Shown: positions 1 through 9,297, numbered from the stretch's first letter. The stretch: DNA of 64,000 nucleotides from DLAJ01 sp964655525 (GCA_964655525.1 CAZZNE010000004.1:94642-158641); one strand, 5' to 3'. Notes: generated from the letters alone by a model not told the origin. Made by a program: numbers and translations.

Positions 1-195
1 CAATGGTTTCAGCGCGCGGTGCCGGATTGTATTTTTTTTAATAAATATTTGAGGTTGCCGGGCACAGCCGGCACGCGCTATCATCAAAGTATAGTCGGCT
101 ATGCGTTGCAGAAAATGTACCGGTCATCCGGGCGGTACATTTCGCAATACGAAAAAATGGATAGAAGGAGGGCTTTGTTTTATGTTAAAAAATAA
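1..195 (+). CDS. C-terminal end of an unidentified protein (partial)
   Basis: Frame 1 is open from the first base to a TAA at 193-195, giving 64 residues that begin QWFQRAVPDC and end RRRALFYVKK. The stretch is basic and aromatic-rich and has a protein-like composition, but I do not recognise a family. The start lies outside the window. An 11-codon ORF at 182-217 sits behind a good purine-rich site, but it overlaps this frame and is probably not a gene. The call rests only on the open frame. Confidence 0.4.
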   Translation, partial: QWFQRAVPDCIFFNKYLRLPGTAGTRYHQSIVGYALQKMYRSSGRYISQYEKMDRRRALFYVKK

Positions 196-351
196 TAAGA
201 AGGAGACCGTTCGCTGACCGGGAGGTTTGCGTAAAAAGCATTCCTCCCAAAGAAGATTGAAAAATCTTTTTTCAATCGCAAAATTTGTGCTGGTGCACAA
301 ACTTGCGGTCTGAGAAAAAAGTTCAATTTATGGCAGCTTTCGGAGGAAAAA

Positions 352-780
352 ATGAATAGAGAAAATAAAAGAAGACAGTATGAAAAAGGCTACGATAAAA
401 CGCATCCGAGCGATCGTGAATTTGTCTGTAAATGCTGCGGAAGAGTAGTCGTTCCGCAGGGCGGGGGGACGGATCATCGAAATCACTGTCCGAACTGCCT
501 TTCCAGCATGCATTTGGACATAGAGCCGGGTGACCGCGAGGCGGACTGCGGCGGTATCATGGAGCCGATCGCGGCATGGGTGCGGAAAAACGGTGAGTGG
601 GCGATCATTCATCGGTGTAAATGGTGCGGAACACTCTCATCCAACCGGATTGCGGCGGACGATAATCCGATGAAATTAATGAGCATTGCATTAAAGCCAT
701 TGTGTATGCCGCCGTTTCCGTTAGAGCGCATCGAGGAAATGACAAAGCTGATGGGCGGCAGTGGAACGACGGGCATGTGA
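352..780 (+). CDS. RNHCP-domain zinc-ribbon-like protein
   Basis: This 142-residue protein carries four Cys pairs: CKCCG near residue 26, the RNHCPNC motif near residue 43, a central CGG, and CKWCG near residue 90. The RNHCP motif defines a small domain family found in Firmicutes and Actinobacteria whose biochemical role is not established. The paired cysteines suggest a structural zinc. The start follows a GGAGGAAAAA site by a few bases. The first 25 residues are very basic. There is no signal peptide, so it is probably cytoplasmic. It stands alone, and its 3' end is followed by a long hairpin. Confidence 0.8.
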   Translation: MNRENKRRQYEKGYDKTHPSDREFVCKCCGRVVVPQGGGTDHRNHCPNCLSSMHLDIEPGDREADCGGIMEPIAAWVRKNGEWAIIHRCKWCGTLSSNRIAADDNPMKLMSIALKPLCMPPFPLERIEEMTKLMGGSGTTGM

Positions 781-834
781 ACGGGAGAGTGAACGATCAG
801 GATATCTGAAAAAGTATAAGGGAACGCTGATGAA

Positions 835-886
835 AACGGCTGTGCAGGTGGTGTCATAATTGTAATGACACGGCTGCGCAGCCGTT
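835..886 (+). terminator. Long inverted repeat after the RNHCP gene
   Basis: Arms AACGGCTGTGCAG and CTGCGCAGCCGTT pair with one G-T wobble. An inner pair GTGTCAT / ATGACAC extends the stem over about 20 base pairs. The T run that follows is weak, so it may act as a bidirectional terminator or transcript stabiliser between this gene and the convergent trpF. Confidence 0.55.
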
Positions 887-957
887 GTTATGTGCAATCG
901 CCCTAAATGCATCGGGTACTGAATGAACGGAAAGCGTTCGACTGCTGTATGAACCGA

Positions 958-1578
958 TCAATGGTCAGTATCACCAAGCACAGCGTGAACAAAATCGGCG
1001 ACCTTCTGCGGGTCCTTTCCGATGCGCCCGGTGTATTCGACGGCGGAGGAAACGTCTACGCCATCGGGATGGACGCATGCAATGGCGTGGGAAACATTAT
1101 CGGGGGTAAGTCCGCCTGCAAGCAAAAACGGTTTGCCGTCGCGGGGAAGCGTATCGAGGATGCCGAGATCAAAAGTCTTTCCGCCGCCCGGCTGCGGCGC
1201 GTCAAACACATAGCCCGCAATACCGTCACAGCCGCGAAAACGCGGATATTGTTCTAAATCACTGACATTAAAGGCTTTCAGGATCGGCAGTTTAGCGGCG
1301 CGCAGCACCTCGTCGGACAATTCGCCGTGTATTTGGATAAGATCAAAATCAAGCGATTCGATCGTGGTGATTTCCGCGACGGACGGAGAAACCACAACGG
1401 CCACCTTTTTGATATCCGGGCGAAGCGCCTGAAGAATGCGCCCAGCCTCCTGCGGCGTCCGACTGCGTCTGCTTTTCGGATAAAAAAGCACAATGCCGGC
1501 AAAATCTACTTGAAATTGGTTGATGAGCGCGGCGTCATCCGGTGAGACGAGCCCGCATATCTTGATCATAACAGACAT
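958..1578 (-). CDS. trpF: Phosphoribosylanthranilate isomerase
   Basis: A 206-residue single-domain TIM barrel that isomerises N-(5'-phosphoribosyl)anthranilate to CdRP, the third step of tryptophan synthesis. The N-terminal IKICGL holds the family's catalytic cysteine. The phosphate-binding end is visible as LLAGGLTPDNV and GVDVSSAVE. Length and motifs match complete TrpF. The start follows AGGAG by about 8 bases. The rest of a trp operon is not nearby, so this copy is detached. It is transcribed away from the GH26 gene and there is no sign of a leader attenuator here. Confidence 0.93.
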   Translation of the reverse strand: MSVMIKICGLVSPDDAALINQFQVDFAGIVLFYPKSRRSRTPQEAGRILQALRPDIKKVAVVVSPSVAEITTIESLDFDLIQIHGELSDEVLRAAKLPILKAFNVSDLEQYPRFRGCDGIAGYVFDAPQPGGGKTFDLGILDTLPRDGKPFLLAGGLTPDNVSHAIACVHPDGVDVSSAVEYTGRIGKDPQKVADFVHAVLGDTDH

Positions 1579-1799
1579 TTTAATTCTCCTGCGGATATAT
1601 TTTGCAATGTTCCTAAATCCATGATAGCATATTTTTAGAATACAATAAATCGAAACCTACCATTTTCATCGAGGAATATGCTATTTTCCCCGAAGGAGGT
1701 TGTGTATAGTAGAGAAAACCTGATCACGGTGCGCCGGGGGAAAAAGGCGGCTCATGATGTCAGGCGCACAGGAAGCGATTCAGAACAGGAGGACATGCC

Positions 1800-2777
1800 A
1801 TGCAGACAGCCATCATTCCGGTCAATCCGAACGCACATGAGGAAGTAAAACGTGTGCTTTCTTATTTGAAGACTATCGAGGGAAAAAAGATCGTTTTGGG
1901 ACAGCATACCCAGACAATGGGGCAGGAGGAGCTTGTCTACATATATAAAATAACGGGGGAGCTGCCGGCGCTTTGCGGATTTGAACTGCTGGCATATTCG
2001 CCGAACATTTCCGCGCAGAGCGATGAGGAATGCGTAAGCGAGGTGCGCGCGGCAAAAGGAACGCTTGAGAAAGCATGGGATTGGGCCAGGAAAGGAGGGC
2101 TAATCACCTTTACATGGCATTGGTTTTCTCCGCTTGGCGGCTGTCATAAATCATTTTATTCCGCGTGTACGGACTATGATGCGGATCGTGCCGTGACAGA
2201 AGGAACGCCGGAGCATGCCGCGCTTTTGTCCGATATGGATTTTATGGCGGGGCTGTTAAAGCCGTTTTGTGACGCGCATGTGCCGATCCTGTGGAGACCG
2301 TTCCACGAATGCGACGGAGATTATTTCTGGTGGGGAAAAAAGGGAGCAGACGCAGTAAAAAAACTGTACCGCCTGATGTACGAGCGCTACACGAATCATT
2401 TTCATTTAGACAATCTGATCTGGGTATTCAATTCGTCGGATGTTGCCTGCTATCCGGGGGATGATGTGGTCGATATGATCAGCCGTGACATGTACCCGGA
2501 GGCGCACTGTCATACAAGCTGTGCAAAGGAATACGAGGAGTTAAAAGGAATGACACCGTCGCCGAAGCTCTGCGCGATCGGAGAGATCGGATCGTTGCCC
2601 GATGTGGACGCTATCATAGCGGAAGGGCTCGGATGGACGTATTATATGACCTGGTCGCATGATTTCGGTATGACGGAACGATTTACGACGAACGAGGTGC
2701 TGCGGCGGAATTATTTGAGCGGAAACGGCGTTACGCTGTCGAAGCTTCCGGAGCTTTACCACATCAAAGAGGCGTAG
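1800..2777 (+). CDS. GH26 glycoside hydrolase (beta-mannanase-like), no signal peptide
   Basis: A 325-residue TIM-barrel enzyme of family GH26. The acid/base glutamate is E170 in WRPFHE and the nucleophile is E262 in AIGEIG. The early GQHTQ and PALCGFELLAYS segments are typical of GH26. The family hydrolyses beta-1,4-mannan and related beta-glucans. No signal peptide or carbohydrate-binding module is present, so it probably cleaves imported manno-oligosaccharides in the cytoplasm; that is an inference. The start lies 6-7 bases after AGGAGG (1788-1793). No mannose-utilisation genes adjoin it. Confidence 0.88.
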   Translation: MQTAIIPVNPNAHEEVKRVLSYLKTIEGKKIVLGQHTQTMGQEELVYIYKITGELPALCGFELLAYSPNISAQSDEECVSEVRAAKGTLEKAWDWARKGGLITFTWHWFSPLGGCHKSFYSACTDYDADRAVTEGTPEHAALLSDMDFMAGLLKPFCDAHVPILWRPFHECDGDYFWWGKKGADAVKKLYRLMYERYTNHFHLDNLIWVFNSSDVACYPGDDVVDMISRDMYPEAHCHTSCAKEYEELKGMTPSPKLCAIGEIGSLPDVDAIIAEGLGWTYYMTWSHDFGMTERFTTNEVLRRNYLSGNGVTLSKLPELYHIKEA

Positions 2778-2788
2778 GCTTTTCTTTG

Positions 2789-3730
2789 TTACAGGCACAG
2801 GAATACGACAAGCGGTATCGTTGCGATGGAGAAAAACGTCGTCAGGAAAACGCCCCTTGTGGCGAGCTTTTCATCCGCGCGGTACTCAATGGAAAAAAGT
2901 ACGGCGGAGTTGGCAACCGGGAGCGACAGCATGATAAGGCTTACGTTTAAGAGCAGCGCGTCCTGAATAAAAAGACAAAACAGCGGATAGAGACAGAGCG
3001 GGAGCGCGATCTGCTTTAAGAGGATAAACGGATACATGCGCCAGTCCCGCAGCATTTCCGGGAGGTTCATGGACGCGATGGACGCGCCCGTCAAAAGCAT
3101 GGCGAGCGGCGTAGTCAGACCGCCGATATAGCCGACGACGTCCACGACAGGGGCGGGAAAGGACAGATTGGCGAAATACAGGACAATGGCAAGCAAGGAC
3201 AGTAAAATCCCCGGTGAAAGCAGCATGCGGAGCCGGGGTTTTTCTTTTGCTCCGCTGCGGGAATTTTGTGCGCCGCCGGAGCTGATGAGCAGAATGCCGT
3301 AGCTGAAGCTCGACAGGTTAAAGATCATATTAAACAGCGCCGTATAAAACACCGCCTCCGCGCCGAGCAGGGCGGAAATCAGTGGAAATCCCATAAAACC
3401 GACGTTGGAAAACGTCGTCATATAAGTATAAAGACCGCGCTGTGCTTTCGGAACAAATAACAGCCGCGCGATCAAAAAACCAAAGAGCGGCAGGATCAGA
3501 TAAAGAACAACCGCAGCGGCGAGCACGAGAAAAACCGTCGAAACGGGGGCGCGCTGTGTAAGCTGCAGAACGGAATCGATGATCAGAAACGGCATGGTGA
3601 CATTGATGAGAAGCTTTGTCAGCGTGCGGTTAAATTCCGCGTTAAGAAATCCAAGCCGAAACAGGAGAAAACCGGTTCCCATCAAAAGGAACAGCGTAAT
3701 GAGCTGGTGCAGGATGATCTGAATATCCAT
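2789..3730 (-). CDS. AEC-family permease (auxin efflux carrier type)
   Basis: This 313-residue integral membrane protein has about ten hydrophobic helices in the two-bundle AEC pattern, with a central loop of about 15 polar residues after LLISSGG. AEC proteins export organic anions such as malate or auxin-like compounds; the substrate here cannot be read. I chose MDIQIILHQL as the start because it opens directly into the first helix and is preceded by GAAAGGA, whereas an upstream in-frame Met adds a polar stretch. It is convergent with the GH26 gene, leaving only 11 bp between stops. Confidence 0.85.
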   Translation of the reverse strand: MDIQIILHQLITLFLLMGTGFLLFRLGFLNAEFNRTLTKLLINVTMPFLIIDSVLQLTQRAPVSTVFLVLAAAVVLYLILPLFGFLIARLLFVPKAQRGLYTYMTTFSNVGFMGFPLISALLGAEAVFYTALFNMIFNLSSFSYGILLISSGGAQNSRSGAKEKPRLRMLLSPGILLSLLAIVLYFANLSFPAPVVDVVGYIGGLTTPLAMLLTGASIASMNLPEMLRDWRMYPFILLKQIALPLCLYPLFCLFIQDALLLNVSLIMLSLPVANSAVLFSIEYRADEKLATRGVFLTTFFSIATIPLVVFLCL

Positions 3731-3927
3731 GAGGGGGGTCCTTTCTTTTTGAATTGCGAAGGGCATGCATTTCGCGAATGTTACTTGCGTGCCGCGCCGA
3801 TCCGCGTATAATGATGGTAGATCGGTATTGCTGTAACCGAACGGTAATAGTATGCCCGAATAAAATTGCCGTAACGTATTGTATCCGTTATGTGCAAATT
3901 AAAAGCAGTAACAGAAGGGGAATAGAA

Positions 3928-4890
3928 ATGAAATATTGTGTGATCGGCGCCGGCGGAACGGGAGGCTGTATCGCGGCGTATATGGCAAGGGCGGGAAAGG
4001 ATGTCACGGTGATCGCGCGGGGCGAGCATCTTGCGCAGATTCAGAAGCAGGGAATCCGCTTGGAGACGGTGAAAGGAACGGAGGTTGTTTCATCGGTTAC
4101 TGCATATGAGATGCGTGAATATACGAACCGGCTCGCGCAAAGGTCTGGGGAGAAATCCGAGGAAATATCCGCGGACAGACCCGATGTGATCTTCGTGTGC
4201 GTCAAAGGATATTCGTTAGAGGACGTGGTTCCTTTTATCAGAAAGGTGTCAAAAAAGGAAACGATCGTGATACCGATCCTGAACCTGTACGGAACCGGTG
4301 CAAAACTGCAAAAGATGCTGCCGGAGCTTTTAGTGACGGATGGCTGCATTTATATTGCGGCACAGATCAGGGAACCGGGCACGATCCGAATGAACGGCAT
4401 GATCTTTCGAATTGTGTACGGCGTGCGTGATTCCGATGAACTTCGGCGGGAATTATTTATTGTGGCGGAGGATTTGCGCCAAAGCGGAATTGAAGCGGTA
4501 CTTTCCGAAAATATCAGGCGGGACGCTCTGCAAAAGTTTTCCTATGTGTCGCCAATGGCGGCAGCAGGGCTGTATTTCCATGCCAATGCCGAACGTTTTC
4601 AGGCGACGGGAGACGAGCGGGATACGTTTGCGGCACTGGTGAAAGAGATTGACAAGCTTGCGGAAGCGATGGGCATATCGTTTCAGGTTGACATCGTCAG
4701 AAACAATCTGGCAATCCTGGATGCGCTTTCTCCCGAAGCGTCTACTTCCATGCAGCGTGATATTGCGGCGGGAAAGCCCTCGGAAATCGACGGACTGATC
4801 TTTGAGGTTGTGCGACTGGCGGACCGATACGGAGTGGAACTCCCGATCTATCAGAAGATAGCGAAAGAATTGAAATCTTATAACGTGTAA
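3928..4890 (+). CDS. 2-dehydropantoate 2-reductase family protein
   Basis: A 320-residue protein with an N-terminal NADP-binding Rossmann fold (GAGGTGG at residues 7-13) and a C-terminal helical domain of the PanE/ApbA type. PanE reduces ketopantoate to pantoate for coenzyme A synthesis, but many paralogs reduce other 2-oxo acids. There are no pantothenate genes nearby, so the exact substrate is open. The start is the ATG after AGAAGGGGAATAGAA; the longer upstream open frame has no site and no family similarity. The gene is followed at once by a perfect hairpin. Confidence 0.85.
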   Translation: MKYCVIGAGGTGGCIAAYMARAGKDVTVIARGEHLAQIQKQGIRLETVKGTEVVSSVTAYEMREYTNRLAQRSGEKSEEISADRPDVIFVCVKGYSLEDVVPFIRKVSKKETIVIPILNLYGTGAKLQKMLPELLVTDGCIYIAAQIREPGTIRMNGMIFRIVYGVRDSDELRRELFIVAEDLRQSGIEAVLSENIRRDALQKFSYVSPMAAAGLYFHANAERFQATGDERDTFAALVKEIDKLAEAMGISFQVDIVRNNLAILDALSPEASTSMQRDIAAGKPSEIDGLIFEVVRLADRYGVELPIYQKIAKELKSYNV

Positions 4891-4929
4891 ATGGTGACTG
4901 CGGCAAAATGTCTGCCGCAGTCACCATTT
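4889..4929. terminator. Bidirectional terminator between the reductase and lacI-type genes
   Basis: Perfect 17-bp stem (4889-4905 with 4913-4929), closed by a 7-nt loop and flanked by A-rich and T-rich ends. It serves both convergent genes. Confidence 0.9.
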
Positions 4930-4932
4930 GTA

Positions 4933-5937
4933 TTACATTGTGGTATTTACCGGAGCGGTCGAGTTGCGCTCGATCAATTTTGCGCGCATAACGGTGCGGC
5001 TGATCGAAACATGATTGATCAGGTTGTTCAGTACATGATAAGCACCCTTGCCGAGATCAAGGCGGTCCTGCCGCACAGTCGTAAGCGGCGGCGTGAGCGT
5101 GGCGGCAAACGGAAGATCGTCGAAACCGATCACACTGATGTCCTGCGGAATGCGGATGCCGCGATTTGCGCATTCCTCGATCACGCCCTCCGCGATGCTG
5201 TCGGAACAGCATACGATCGCTGTTGCGCCGCTTGATAAAAGTTTGGGAACATGATATTTGGCGGAATCCTTCACATAGTGTCCGAATGTGACAAGGTCGG
5301 GATTGATCGGGATATGATGGGCCTCCATGCTGGTGATAAACGCATCATAGCGCCTCGCGGTGATCATGGAGTGGGGCGAGCCGTTAAAAAAAGCAATCTT
5401 TGTATGGCCGAGCCGGATCAAGTGCTCCACCGCTAAGTCAATGCCCTCTGCACTGTCTGTTTCCACGGAACCGACATAGGTGTTTCTTTCAATAAAATTA
5501 TCGAGAAGAACGGTCGGCACTTTACAATGCGTAAGCTGTCCCATCCAAGAATCCTGAAGGGCAAAGCCGACAAGAAATGCGCCGCTGTAGCCGTTTTTCA
5601 AAAGATAGCTGTCATATTTGTTCTGCGTTTGAAATTCGGGGGTGACGGGAAAGATCGTGACGTCCCAATCGTCGCGCAGCGCAACCTGACGAAAACCAAG
5701 TACGAGATCATAGCCAAAACTCTCCGGCGTATCGTAGTTCATATTTTCTATAAAAAGAGCAAGCTTTTTATTTTCCGCTTTTTTCATTTTCTTCGTCTGA
5801 TACCCCATTTCAATGGCAGTATCGAGGACAAACTGACGAAGATCTTCACTGATGTCGCTCGCGCCGTTCAGACCCTTAGAGACGGTGCTGATAGAGACGC
5901 CAAGTCGATTCGCAATGTCTTTGATCGTTGTTGCCAT
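4933..5937 (-). CDS. LacI-family transcriptional regulator of the malto-oligosaccharide locus
   Basis: A 334-residue repressor. The N-terminal helix-turn-helix and hinge are TIKDIANRLGVSISTVSKGL and the following 30 residues; the rest is a periplasmic-binding-like sensor domain ending in the usual ISVIGFDDLPFA segment. I chose the Met at MATTIKDIA, because the 23 upstream residues belong to no LacI domain. It is divergent from malQ across 310 bp, which makes control of malQ and the malE-malF-malG genes by a maltodextrin-type inducer the simplest inference. Confidence 0.88.
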   Translation of the reverse strand: MATTIKDIANRLGVSISTVSKGLNGASDISEDLRQFVLDTAIEMGYQTKKMKKAENKKLALFIENMNYDTPESFGYDLVLGFRQVALRDDWDVTIFPVTPEFQTQNKYDSYLLKNGYSGAFLVGFALQDSWMGQLTHCKVPTVLLDNFIERNTYVGSVETDSAEGIDLAVEHLIRLGHTKIAFFNGSPHSMITARRYDAFITSMEAHHIPINPDLVTFGHYVKDSAKYHVPKLLSSGATAIVCCSDSIAEGVIEECANRGIRIPQDISVIGFDDLPFAATLTPPLTTVRQDRLDLGKGAYHVLNNLINHVSISRTVMRAKLIERNSTAPVNTTM

Positions 5938-6166
5938 AGGTGTTGTCACGCCCTTTCGAATCTGCAATTTAATAGTAATTATAGTTACCAAATGTAAAAA
6001 AATCAACTAAATAAGGCAAAAACGAAAATATGCGAAAAAATTTTGTAAAAAATACACAAAATTACCATAAAAAAGCTATAGAATAACACTAAATCCAGAA
6101 AAATTGCGCAAAAGAGCTTGCAATTAAATGGAAAAAGTGCTAAATTTACAAAAGGAACGAAAATAA

Positions 6167-6193
6167 GCGAAAACAATTGGAAAAGGTTTTCGC
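6167..6193 (+). promoter_or_regulatory. Inverted repeat in the lacI-malQ divergent region
   Basis: GCGAAAAC and GTTTTCGC are perfect 8-bp arms separated by 11 bases, about 55 bases before malQ. An overlapping GAAAAGGTTTTC is itself nearly palindromic. The region is otherwise very A-rich and has several further GCGAAAA half-sites (around 6020-6040). It could be an operator for the divergent LacI protein or a 5' UTR hairpin. No good sigma-A promoter was recognised. Confidence 0.4.
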
Positions 6194-6247
6194 AATCCGA
6201 AAAACAGTCAGAAAAGAAAGAGCGCGATTTTCGAGGAGGAAAGCAGA

Positions 6248-7738
6248 GTGAAAGGGACATCGCTGACAAGAGGAGCCGGGATATTGCTTCCGGTGGCCAG
6301 CCTGCCTTCCAAATACGGAATCGGCACATTCGGCAGAGCGGCGTATGAATTTGTAGATCTGCTTGTGGATCTGCATCAAAAATATTGGCAGGTGCTACCG
6401 CTTGGTCCGACGAGTTACGGAGACAGCCCTTATCAGTCGTTTTCCGCGTTTGCCGGCAATCCGTATTATATTGATCTGGATATTCTGAAAGGGGACGGGC
6501 TGCTGACGGCAGAGGAGATCGAGGCGTTCTCATGGGGGGATGACGAGGAAGATGTATCCTATGGAATCCTGTTTGAGAATCGGTTTCCGGTATTGAAGAA
6601 AGCATTTGAACGGTTTGATACGGAGGATGTTTCGTTTCGGGAGTTTTGCAGGGAGCAGGAGAACTGGCTGGACGGTTATTCTTTTTATATGGCTTTGAAA
6701 ACGTTTTCTGGCAATGTGGAATGGACGGCATGGGAGCCGGACATCCGCGATCGGAAATCGAAAGCATTAGAGGAATACCGGGTGCGGCTTGCAGATGAAA
6801 TTTCGTTTTGGAAGTTTTGCCAGTATCAGTTTTTTACCCAGTGGGGAAAACTCCGCAGTTATGCGAACAGCCGCGGCATCCGTATCATTGGCGATATCCC
6901 GTTGTATGTTTCGATGGACAGCGCGGATGTGTGGGAGCACCGGGAATTGTTTCAGGTGGACCACAGCGGGAAGGCAGAGCTTGTTGCCGGATGTCCGCCG
7001 GATGCGTTCTCGGATGACGGGCAGAAGTGGGGCAATCCGCTGTATGACTGGGATAAGATGGAGCAGGAAGATTTTTCGTGGTGGCGCAGGCGGATCAAGG
7101 CGAACGCAAAGCTTTATGACGTAATCCGGTTCGATCATTTTATCGGGGTGGTTCGCTATTACAGCGTTCCTGCAAAAGATACCCATGCGAGGAACGGGCA
7201 TTGGCGGAAGGGTCCCGGTAAGAAGTTGACGGATGCGATGGCGGAGTCGCTTGGAGAAAGCCGGATGATCGTCGAGGATCTGGGCGTTGTTGTTCCGGGA
7301 GTGAAGCGGCTTGTGCAGCGTACGGGATGGCCGGGCATGAAAATCCTGCTGTTTGCTTTTGACGGAAACGCCGATCATGAGTTTTTACCGCACAATTATC
7401 CAAATAGTAACATGGTTGTATACGGGGGCACACATGATAACGAGCCTCTTATGGGATTTTTTAATGAAAAGTGCGAGTATGAACTGGCGTTTTTATATAA
7501 TTATCTTAATATAAATAATAAAGAGGAGATTGTGGACGCGATCATCCGGCTGGCATACGGAAGTGTCGCAGATGTTGCGATCTTTCAAATGCAGGATCTG
7601 CTAAAGCTCGGCATGGAAGCGCGCACGAATCTTCCCGCAACGATTGGGACAAACTGGCGTTGGCGCCTTGGAAAAAAAGAATTATCTGAAGAGCGCCGCG
7701 AGTGGCTTCGGACACTTGCTATCGTGTACCGCAGATAA
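6248..7738 (+). CDS. malQ: 4-alpha-glucanotransferase (amylomaltase, GH77)
   Basis: A 496-residue cytoplasmic enzyme that transfers glucan segments between malto-oligosaccharides. GH77 motifs are present in order: GILLPVASLPSKYGIGTFG at the N-terminus, the substrate loop GDSPYQS, the nucleophile region VIRFDHFIG, the acid/base region MIVEDLGVV, and the third acidic motif GGTHDNE. Length matches the normal enzyme. Translation starts at GTG, placed 8 bases after GAGGAGG. It is the first gene of the maltodextrin locus, and two of its products (glucose and longer maltodextrins) fit the ABC importer that follows. Confidence 0.95.
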   Translation: MKGTSLTRGAGILLPVASLPSKYGIGTFGRAAYEFVDLLVDLHQKYWQVLPLGPTSYGDSPYQSFSAFAGNPYYIDLDILKGDGLLTAEEIEAFSWGDDEEDVSYGILFENRFPVLKKAFERFDTEDVSFREFCREQENWLDGYSFYMALKTFSGNVEWTAWEPDIRDRKSKALEEYRVRLADEISFWKFCQYQFFTQWGKLRSYANSRGIRIIGDIPLYVSMDSADVWEHRELFQVDHSGKAELVAGCPPDAFSDDGQKWGNPLYDWDKMEQEDFSWWRRRIKANAKLYDVIRFDHFIGVVRYYSVPAKDTHARNGHWRKGPGKKLTDAMAESLGESRMIVEDLGVVVPGVKRLVQRTGWPGMKILLFAFDGNADHEFLPHNYPNSNMVVYGGTHDNEPLMGFFNEKCEYELAFLYNYLNINNKEEIVDAIIRLAYGSVADVAIFQMQDLLKLGMEARTNLPATIGTNWRWRLGKKELSEERREWLRTLAIVYRR

Positions 7739-7778
7739 AACGCACAGAAAAGCAGTACCGCTAAAAAGAGTACGTACT

Positions 7779-7823
7779 CCATTTAGTATTTAGGTAATCT
7801 TTGATTACCTAAATACTAAATGG
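7779..7823. repeat. Perfect 21-bp hairpin after malQ
   Basis: Bases 7779-7799 and 7803-7823 are exact reverse complements with a TTT loop. There is no T tract after the stem in either direction, so it is not a classical terminator. It may block 3' exonucleases at the malQ end or be a palindromic protein site. Confidence 0.8.
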
Positions 7824-7832
7824 ACGGGAAAC

Positions 7833-7890
7833 ACCGCGTTGAGCGCGGTATGACCGTAAGTAATGAAGTAAAATGCAGCAATGCATTTTA
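7833..7890 (+). promoter_or_regulatory. Two further hairpins in the malE leader region
   Basis: ACCGCG / CGCGGT (7833-7838 with 7844-7849) and TAAAATGCA / TGCATTTTA (7869-7877 with 7882-7890, 4-nt loop) lie between malQ and the binding-protein gene. If transcribed they would be stable 5' structures in the malE mRNA. No clear promoter hexamers were found. Confidence 0.5.
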
Positions 7891-7950
7891 TGATAAACAG
7901 GTAACTTGATATGGCATTCATATCAACAAGAAAATTCTAGGAGGAGAAAG

Positions 7951-9297
7951 ATGAAAAAGAAATTATTGGCAATGCTCCTTTCCGCAGCAATGGTATTATC
8001 CCTTGCAGCATGCGGAGGCGGAGACGACAACAAAGGCAACGATGGTGGCAGCAGTAACGACAACCCGCCGGCAGCATCCGGCAATGATGATCAGGGCGGC
8101 GCTCCTGATGCAGGCAATGACGATCAGGGCAGTGCTCCTGCGGACATTGACTACGGCTCAGGCGTAATCACGATCTGGGTTGCAGAGGCAGTAACAGAGT
8201 TCACACAGCAGAAGGCAGATGAGTTCTTTGCAGCTCATCCGGAGATGGCAGGCTACACGGTAGACATCCAGCCGACCGGTGAGGGTGATGCGGCAGGTAA
8301 TATCATCGCAGACGTAGAGGGCGGCGCTGATATTTACGGTTTCGCACAGGATCAGTTAGGACGTCTTGTATCCGCTGGCGCATTAACACCGATCACAGGT
8401 GATTATGCAAGCTTTGTTGAGAGCGAGAACGATGCGGGTGCGGTTAACGCTGCAAAGATGGGTAATCAGATCTATGCGTTCCCGCTGACATCCGATAACG
8501 GCTATTTCTTATATTATGATAGCAGTGTCGTTACGGATCCGAGCACCTTGGATCAGATCCTTGCAGACTGCTCTGCAGCAGGCAAGAACTTCTACATGGA
8601 GATCAACTCCGGCTGGTATCAGACCGCGTTCTTCTTTGGAGCAGGCTGTACTCTGACTTATGATACGGATGATAGCGGTGCACTGGTTTCCTCCAATATC
8701 ACCTATGCGACGGATAACGGTGTGAAAGCGTTAAAGGCAATGATCGCTCTGGCTGGCAACAGCACATTTGTAAACGGCTCTTCTCTGAACAGCGCAACAA
8801 ATGTCGGCGCGATCATCGACGGAACATGGGACAGCGGTATGGCAAAGGATCTCTTTGGTGAGAACTATGCATGTGCGAAGCTTCCGACCTTCACGGTAGA
8901 TGGCGAGACCTTCCAGATGGGCGGTTTCGGTGGATTCAAGCTCTTAGGTGTTAAGCCGCAGACAGAGCAGGGCAAGATGCTCGTATGTCTGGCATTGGCT
9001 CAGTATCTGACGAATGCAGATACCCAGATCGCAAGATATGAAGCAGTAGGCTGGGGTCCTTCCAACTTAACGGCACAGGGCAGCGAGGCGGTACAGTCTG
9101 ATGAGGCGCTTGCAGCATTGGCAGCACAGCTGGCAAATGCAATTCCGCAGGGACAGTATCCGGATGCTTATTGGCAGGATGCAACGAGTCTTGGAGATGA
9201 CGTGATCGCAGGAACCTATAACAATATGAGCGATGACGAGCTGATGAATGTATTGCAGGGCTTCCAGGAGCTTGAGCAGTCCTATGCAGGTCAGTAA
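7951..9297 (+). CDS. malE: Maltodextrin ABC transporter substrate-binding lipoprotein
   Basis: A 448-residue extracellular lipoprotein with signal peptide and lipobox LSLAAC (lipidated Cys21). An acidic Gly/Asn/Asp linker follows, containing a duplicated GNDDQG segment at about residues 48-65. The rest is a cluster-B solute-binding domain with the usual ITIWV opening strand and W/Y-rich sugar-binding loops. Position between malQ and malF/malG makes maltodextrin the likely ligand. I chose the Met after TAGGAGGAGAAAG; the upstream 15 residues are not signal-like. Codon usage is more biased than in neighbours, consistent with high expression. Confidence 0.9.
   Translation: MKKKLLAMLLSAAMVLSLAACGGGDDNKGNDGGSSNDNPPAASGNDDQGGAPDAGNDDQGSAPADIDYGSGVITIWVAEAVTEFTQQKADEFFAAHPEMAGYTVDIQPTGEGDAAGNIIADVEGGADIYGFAQDQLGRLVSAGALTPITGDYASFVESENDAGAVNAAKMGNQIYAFPLTSDNGYFLYYDSSVVTDPSTLDQILADCSAAGKNFYMEINSGWYQTAFFFGAGCTLTYDTDDSGALVSSNITYATDNGVKALKAMIALAGNSTFVNGSSLNSATNVGAIIDGTWDSGMAKDLFGENYACAKLPTFTVDGETFQMGGFGGFKLLGVKPQTEQGKMLVCLALAQYLTNADTQIARYEAVGWGPSNLTAQGSEAVQSDEALAALAAQLANAIPQGQYPDAYWQDATSLGDDVIAGTYNNMSDDELMNVLQGFQELEQSYAGQ

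Noticed and set aside
182..217. 11-codon ORF after AGAAGGAGG near the left edge
   Set aside because: It overlaps the longer open frame 1-195 and is too short to judge.
907..1257. 116-residue plus-strand ORF opposite trpF
   Set aside because: It is the antisense shadow of a clear trpF and has no ribosome site.
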